From positions 1 to 8,744 of the forward strand of contig DQVB01000060.1 of NCBI GenBank assembly GCA_015661985.1: DNA of 8,744 nt, read 5' to 3'. Source of the DNA: Planctomycetota bacterium (GTDB lineage: Bacteria; Planctomycetota; Planctomycetia; Pirellulales; Thermoguttaceae). Positions 5,741 to 8,744 of the stretch are shown piece by piece (within the stretch, counting starts at the first letter, position 1; each line of letters begins with the position of its first letter). Made by a program: the position numbers and the translations under genes. Under the pieces are notes generated by a model, which was given only the letters and a program-made list of their open reading frames with translations, had not been told where the DNA came from and did not search any database.

Positions 5741-7972
5741 ATGATCCGCCGACCGAAAAACCATCAAAAGCGTTCGCGCCGAGCCGCCACCTTGCCCCTG
5801 GTGGCCGTGCTGGTTGTCGCCCTCCTTGGCATGGCAGCCTTCAGTGTGGACCTGGGTTACCTGATGCTGACCCGCGCCCAACTTCAGACGACGGCCGACT
5901 CGGCCGTGCTGGCCGCCGCGGCTATGCTCTATGAAAGCAAGGACGCCGCCATCCAGGAAGCGCAGGCGTACGCCTCCAAACATATGGTCTCAGGCAAGGC
6001 CGCCAAACTCAATCCGCAGTGCGACGTCGAGTTCGGCATCTGGGATGAATCCGAACGCACCTTCACGCCGAGCGAAGCCGATTACAACGCCGTCCGCGTC
6101 ACGGTCCGTACGGCCTCCGATACCATCGGGGAAACCCCCCTCTTCTTCGGCCGCATCTTCGGCGACGGATCGGTCGCCCAAAGCGCCTCAGCAGTGGCCA
6201 CCTTCGTCCCCCGTGATATCGTCCTGGTGGTCGATACCTCCGGGTCCATGAACGACGACACCGAACCCGCATGGGCCTACGAAACGATCGGCAACGCCTA
6301 CGGATACTCAGTAGCCAACGATCTGGCCATGAAAGTCTACCAGGAGTTCAACTTCAATCCGGCCAACGGCTACACCATCGACTACGTCGCACTCAGTGAG
6401 GATGGCTATCACAACGTTCTCGGCTACAGCTACTCCTTCGCCCCCGACGATAGCGAAGCCTACCGCAAGCTGGTCGTCTACGACGCGCTCATCACGAAGG
6501 TCATCCCCCAAGTGCTGGGCCCCAACGTCAAACCCTCGCCCTCAAACCCGGCCAACACCGATTATTGGACGCGATACCTGGACTACCTGATGAAGCCCCA
6601 GAAGGTGCAGTCCTCCAGCTCCAGTAGCTCCAGCAGCTCCAGTAGCTCCAGCAGCTCCAGTAGCTCCAGCAGCTCCAGCAGCTCCAGTAGCTCCAGCAGC
6701 TCCAGCAGCTCCAGTAGCTCCAGCAGCTCCAGTAGCTCCAGTAGCTCCAGCAGCTCCAGTAGCTCCAGCAGCTCCAGTAGCTCCAGCAGCTCCAGTAGCT
6801 CCAGCAGCTCCAGTAGCTCCAGTAGCTCGTCGTCTGGTGGAGGAGGCGGAGGCGGAGGCGGCAGCCCGCCACCACCCCCTACGGGGTGGATTCCCCTGGA
6901 GACCAATTGGTACGTCCGCCTCGAACAGCGCCGGACTTGGCTCACGCCTCCCGACACGGCCGAGGCCCTGGCGGCCGGCCCAAGCGATCTGGATGGCTGG
7001 CTCCTGCTCCAAGCGTTGATGGCTCGACCCGGTGGGGTCGTGCCCCCGAACGTATCGCAGCCGCGGATCACCCAGCTGAACAACCCCAATACATCCCTCT
7101 ACGAAGACTACCCGAAGGCCAGCCCGGAGAGCTACCAGATGGTGATCAGTCCGGCCACGTACGTCCAGTTCATGATGGACTACGGCCGGGACGTCAAAGC
7201 CGCAGACACCTACGTGCCTTTGTCGCTCAACAACCAGACCGACTGCCCGCTCCACGCCGAAACGGTCACCACCAAAGACGGCACCCAGTCGATCACGCTC
7301 AACTTTCCGCCCTCCTCCCAGCCCATGCACGGGACGCGGCGAGCCCTGGTGGCGGCACTTCTGGAATTGAAAAAGCGCAATCCCGAAGGTGTCAGCGATT
7401 CTCAACGAGACTGGGTCTCGGTCATCCGCTACGACAAGGTCAATTCGGTGGTCGTGCTGCAAACGCTCAGCGCCCAGTACACCGGCGCCATGCAGGCGTG
7501 CTCCGAACTGCAGGCCTGCAATGACGAACTGTTCACCACGGCCACCGGACCGGCACTGAAGGCTGCCCACCAACAGCTCACCAACAACGGGCGCCCTGGT
7601 TCGGATAAACTGGTCATCCTCCTGACCGACGGCGTCCCCAACCTCTACACGCCAGGTTCGGAGGCCCAGATCACCACCTTCATGGCCTCCAACCCACGGC
7701 CCGAATGGGCTAATTACGATCCCCAAGCCTACTGGTACCTCGAACCCCTCATGCATGCACTGAAGATGCAGCTGGACAACATCACCTTCTATCCCGTAGG
7801 TGTCGGCCTTGGAGGCAACTCGGGCTTCCTGAACGACCTGGCCAGCCTGGCTGATAACGAAGCTGAAGGGGGCGGGGGTTACTACGTCGATGGCATGCCC
7901 AACCAGTACGAGGAAAAACTCAAGGAGATCCTCAACTCACTGCTGCGCCCCAAGATCCAACTGGTCCAGTAA
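5741..7972 (+). CDS. TadE/TadG-like membrane-anchored von Willebrand A protein with polyserine insertion
   Basis: A 743-residue protein, probably a Tad-pilus-related or cell-envelope adhesion factor. Residues 1-15 are basic, then one hydrophobic helix (about 16-41) ends in FSVDLGYLMLTRAQLQTTAD, the TadE/TadG signature, which places the rest outside the cytoplasmic membrane. About 75-155 is the TadG-like segment with VEFGIWDESERTFTP. A vWA domain starts at DIVLVVDTSGS with MIDAS residues D165, S167 and S169; its remaining parts come only after about residue 530 (RRALVAALLELKKR, a Thr-rich turn before GPALKAA, and LVILLTDGVPN with D630). The insert holds 75 Ser (291-365), 9 Gly (366-374) and SPPPPP (375-380). 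The frame is open upstream to 5606, but ATG 5741 directly precedes the basic/hydrophobic signal; AGGA lies 11 nt upstream. No other tad gene is in the window. Confidence 0.85.
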   Translation: MIRRPKNHQKRSRRAATLPLVAVLVVALLGMAAFSVDLGYLMLTRAQLQTTADSAVLAAAAMLYESKDAAIQEAQAYASKHMVSGKAAKLNPQCDVEFGIWDESERTFTPSEADYNAVRVTVRTASDTIGETPLFFGRIFGDGSVAQSASAVATFVPRDIVLVVDTSGSMNDDTEPAWAYETIGNAYGYSVANDLAMKVYQEFNFNPANGYTIDYVALSEDGYHNVLGYSYSFAPDDSEAYRKLVVYDALITKVIPQVLGPNVKPSPSNPANTDYWTRYLDYLMKPQKVQSSSSSSSSSSSSSSSSSSSSSSSSSSSSSSSSSSSSSSSSSSSSSSSSSSSSSSSSSSSSSSSSSSSSSSSSSSSGGGGGGGGGSPPPPPTGWIPLETNWYVRLEQRRTWLTPPDTAEALAAGPSDLDGWLLLQALMARPGGVVPPNVSQPRITQLNNPNTSLYEDYPKASPESYQMVISPATYVQFMMDYGRDVKAADTYVPLSLNNQTDCPLHAETVTTKDGTQSITLNFPPSSQPMHGTRRALVAALLELKKRNPEGVSDSQRDWVSVIRYDKVNSVVVLQTLSAQYTGAMQACSELQACNDELFTTATGPALKAAHQQLTNNGRPGSDKLVILLTDGVPNLYTPGSEAQITTFMASNPRPEWANYDPQAYWYLEPLMHALKMQLDNITFYPVGVGLGGNSGFLNDLASLADNEAEGGGGYYVDGMPNQYEEKLKEILNSLLRPKIQLVQ
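6611..6835 (+). repeat. 9-bp tandem repeat array (23 units) encoding 75 consecutive serines
   Basis: Units of AGCTCCAGY repeat without interruption from 6617 to 6823, flanked by TCCTCC on the left and AGCTCGTCGTCT on the right. The only variation is the last base of the unit: T in units 1, 3, 5, 8, 11, 13, 14, 16, 18, 20, 22 and 23, C in the others. Serine codons total AGC 35, TCC 25, AGT 12, TCG 2 and TCT 1. Each unit is three codons, so gain or loss of units keeps the reading frame. Confidence 0.97.
6836..6880 (+). repeat. glycine run followed by proline run (low-complexity linker)
   Basis: Directly after the serine tract come nine glycine codons (6836-6862, mostly GGA/GGC), one serine and five proline codons. 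It completes a flexible then stiff extracellular linker inside the vWA protein. Confidence 0.9.
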
Positions 7973-8038
7973 CCGGCCGCCGAGCCGGCACAATCGAACC
8001 GACTTGACGGCGGCGACCCGCGTACGAACGGCTGCAGC

Positions 8039-8080
8039 CCTCATAGACCTATCGGTGCAATAGGTCTTACCGAAATGAGG
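8039..8080 (+). other. bulged hairpin with possible loop-bulge pseudoknot
   Basis: CCTCAT (8039-8044) and AGACCTAT (8045-8052) pair perfectly with ATGAGG (8075-8080) and ATAGGTCT (8060-8067). The 7-nt loop 8053-8059 begins CGGT, and the 7-nt bulge 8068-8074 contains ACCG, its exact complement. It lies 67 nt after the vWA stop and may be a 3'-UTR structure. No T-run follows. Confidence 0.5.
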
Positions 8081-8128
8081 CCGATCACAACCTAGAGCCC
8101 CCCACTTCGACGTCCTAATTCCCCCGGC

Positions 8129-8162
8129 CATGGCGAAACTCGGGACGAGTTGCCACGCCATG
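8129..8162. other. strong 13-bp intergenic hairpin
   Basis: CATGGCG (8129-8135) pairs with CGCCATG (8156-8162), and AACTCG (8137-8142) with CGAGTT (8146-8151), around a GGA triloop. A 1 x 4 nt internal loop separates the two stems; TGGC at 8131-8134 could pair with GCCA at 8152-8155 instead. It could be an RNA structure or a protein-binding dyad; its role is unknown. Confidence 0.55.
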
Positions 8163-8205
8163 CTCCTGCCCTGGCCAACGGGCTCCCCCCTCGGCCAGCC
8201 CGCCG

Positions 8206-8234
8206 CTGGAATTCCGCGCACCAGACGTTAGAAT
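8206..8234 (+). promoter_or_regulatory. possible promoter of tRNA-Arg
   Basis: TAGAAT (8229-8234) is a good -10, 17 nt after CTGGAA (8206-8211), a weak -35 with 3 of 6 matches. It would start a transcript near 8241, about 56 nt before the tRNA. Only suggestive. Confidence 0.3.
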
Positions 8235-8296
8235 ACCGTGTCGTTGGCAGGCGCTGATTGCCCGTTACCCCACAAAGCGGCTCTTCCCTGCCCACC

Positions 8297-8370
8297 GTCC
8301 CCGTAGCTCAATTGGATAGAGCGTCGGCCTCCGGAGCCGAAGGTTACAGGTTCGAGTCCTGTCGGGGATA
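8297..8370 (+). tRNA. tRNA-Arg (anticodon CCG)
   Basis: A full 74-nt cloverleaf. The acceptor stem pairs GTCCCCG (8297-8303) with CGGGGAT, with a G-U first pair and discriminator A. The D-arm is GCTC/GAGC around AATTGGATA. The anticodon stem TCGGC/GCCGA holds the loop CTCCGGA, giving anticodon CCG, which reads CGG arginine codons. The T-arm is ACAGG/CCTGT with loop TTCGAGT. The 3' CCA is not encoded; CTC follows. Confidence 0.97.
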
Positions 8371-8389
8371 CTCCTGAAACGCGGCTGCG

Positions 8390-8439
8390 GTATCGGTGCA
8401 AAGCGGCGCATTGCGATGCAATACGGCGCAAGCCGATAC
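8390..8439 (+). other. inverted repeat enclosing a small hairpin, alternative to the next dyad
   Basis: GTATCGG (8390-8396) pairs with CCGATAC (8433-8439); inside, ATTGC (8410-8414) and GCAAT (8418-8422) form a 5-bp stem with loop GAT. Its right arm is also used by the 8423-8457 palindrome, so the two structures exclude each other. Confidence 0.45.
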
Positions 8440-8457
8440 AGTATCTCTTTGCGCCGT
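8423..8457. other. 35-bp imperfect palindrome
   Basis: The sequence is symmetric about A8440: GATAC/GTATC inside (8435-8439, 8441-8445) and ACGGCGCAA/TTGCGCCGT outside (8423-8431, 8449-8457). 14 of 17 positions are complementary, with one further G-T. It lies 52 nt after the tRNA. Operator, replication-type dyad or remnant of a small palindromic repeat are all possible. Confidence 0.6.
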
Positions 8458-8674
8458 TGCCGCTTCCGATGCTGGTCCCCTCCGCCCCTCTCTCGGGCCG
8501 TTCGCTGCAAAGAGCGGCAGATCGGCGCATTACGCGGCAGCCAGGATGACACCATAGATTGCACCCCGGGCGCAAAAAGAGAGCACCGTGGGAAGCACCC
8601 CGGGCCAGGATAATCGGCATTCAACTCGCCGAAATACGCCGCGGCGAACACGCGGTTTGCCGATTTGAATCGCG

Positions 8675-8703
8675 TTGATCCCCGTACCACAGAATGGTAC
8701 AAT
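8675..8703 (+). promoter_or_regulatory. sigma70-type promoter with embedded operator-like inverted repeat
   Basis: TTGATC (8675-8680), 17 nt, TACAAT (8698-8703), predicting a transcript start near 8710 and a gene beyond the right edge. GTACCA (8684-8689) and TGGTAC (8695-8700) form a perfect inverted repeat with a 5-nt centre across the spacer and the -10, and ACAATTGT (8699-8706) is a palindrome over the -10. This suggests repressor control. Confidence 0.6.
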
Positions 8704-8744
8704 TGTTCCAGAAATGGGTACGCAATTCGAATGGCACTGTTGAC

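Larger units (their letters stand above)
7973..8296. other. intergenic region rich in inverted repeats, no gene seen
   Basis: 324 nt between the vWA stop and tRNA-Arg. Open frames here have no motif, and those on the minus strand run through the tRNA. It contains a weak GC hairpin just after the stop (7973-7988, 5-bp stem), a bulged hairpin at 8039-8080, a 13-bp hairpin at 8129-8162, and a 6-bp stem CGGGCT/AGCCCG at 8179-8202. None is followed by a T-run, so no classic intrinsic terminator is visible. Confidence 0.6.
8371..8744. other. palindrome-rich region after tRNA-Arg, no gene seen
   Basis: 374 nt with no supported gene. Between 8384 and 8460 are overlapping inverted repeats described separately. 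CGGCGCA occurs at 8404, 8424 and 8523 and inverted at 8450. GCACCCCGGGC occurs at 8561-8571 and 8595-8605. A promoter-like sequence lies at 8675-8703. Long minus-strand frames here pass through the tRNA and are not credible. An ATG at 8731 stays open to the window end, but there is too little sequence to call it. Confidence 0.5.

Noticed and set aside
6528..7089. Minus-strand frames rich in Leu-Leu-Glu or Trp-Ser-Tyr/Cys repeats
   Set aside because: Shadow translations of the serine-coding array; no credible start or domain.
6542..7756. 404-residue minus-strand open frame with collagen-like Gly-x-y repeats (GATGAA)
   Set aside because: It is antisense to the vWA gene; the repeat pattern is forced by the 9-bp array read backwards, and the flanks show no domain. 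All frames across the array stay open for the same reason.
7973..7988. CCGGC/GCCGG hairpin right after the vWA stop as a terminator
   Set aside because: Only 5 bp with a 6-nt loop and no T-run; common by chance in GC-rich DNA.
8561..8605. Direct repeat GCACCCCGGGC
   Set aside because: Only two copies, 34 nt apart, in GC-rich sequence, with no associated structure or gene.
8228..8702. Two minus-strand frames of 130 and 145 residues
   Set aside because: They run antisense through tRNA-Arg. Peptides such as RTRTCNLRLRRPTLYPIELRG-like strings are a well-known artefact of translating tRNA genes.

Overview
The window looks like a high-GC bacterial chromosome, most probably a planctomycete. This is inferred from the TadE/TadG-like von Willebrand A protein, the long serine/glycine/proline linker and the style of the surface-glycan genes; no 16S or phylogenetic marker is present, so the assignment is tentative. 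No transposase, phage gene or CRISPR array was seen.

Left half (1-4500, minus strand): five genes run head to tail towards position 1 and look like one surface-polysaccharide operon. In order of transcription they are a Gfo/Idh/MocA sugar-nucleotide dehydrogenase (WbpB/WlbA type), a left-handed beta-helix N-acetyltransferase (WbpD/WlbB type), a DegT/DnrJ/EryC1 PLP aminotransferase (WbpE type), a NodB-fold polysaccharide deacetylase, and the first 83 codons of a membrane-bound PMT-family (dolichyl-phosphate-mannose-protein mannosyltransferase-like) glycosyltransferase cut by the window edge. The first three match the oxidation, transamination and acetylation steps that build UDP-2,3-diacetamido-2,3-dideoxy-glucuronic acid. 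Gaps between the first four genes are 22, 2 and 16 nt, each with a good Shine-Dalgarno sequence; the gap before the PMT gene is 112 nt.

Middle (4501-5740): a 266-nt divergent region separates this operon from a plus-strand family 2 glycosyltransferase (polyprenyl-phosphate-sugar-synthase-like, without membrane helices). A clean sigma70-type promoter overlaps its stop codon and probably drives the next gene.

Right half (5741-7972, plus strand): a 743-residue membrane-anchored TadG-like protein with a von Willebrand A domain. The domain is interrupted by an insertion of about 350 residues carrying 75 consecutive serines, 9 glycines and a proline run. The serine tract is encoded by 23 near-identical 9-bp repeats and is the most striking object in the window.

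Right end (7973-8744): no protein gene is supported. It contains tRNA-Arg(CCG) at 8297-8370, several strong inverted repeats on both sides of it, and at the extreme right a good sigma70-like promoter with an embedded operator-like inverted repeat, pointing to a gene beyond the window. I did not find a clearly new multi-gene system; the best leads are the interrupted vWA protein and the palindrome-rich DNA around the tRNA.
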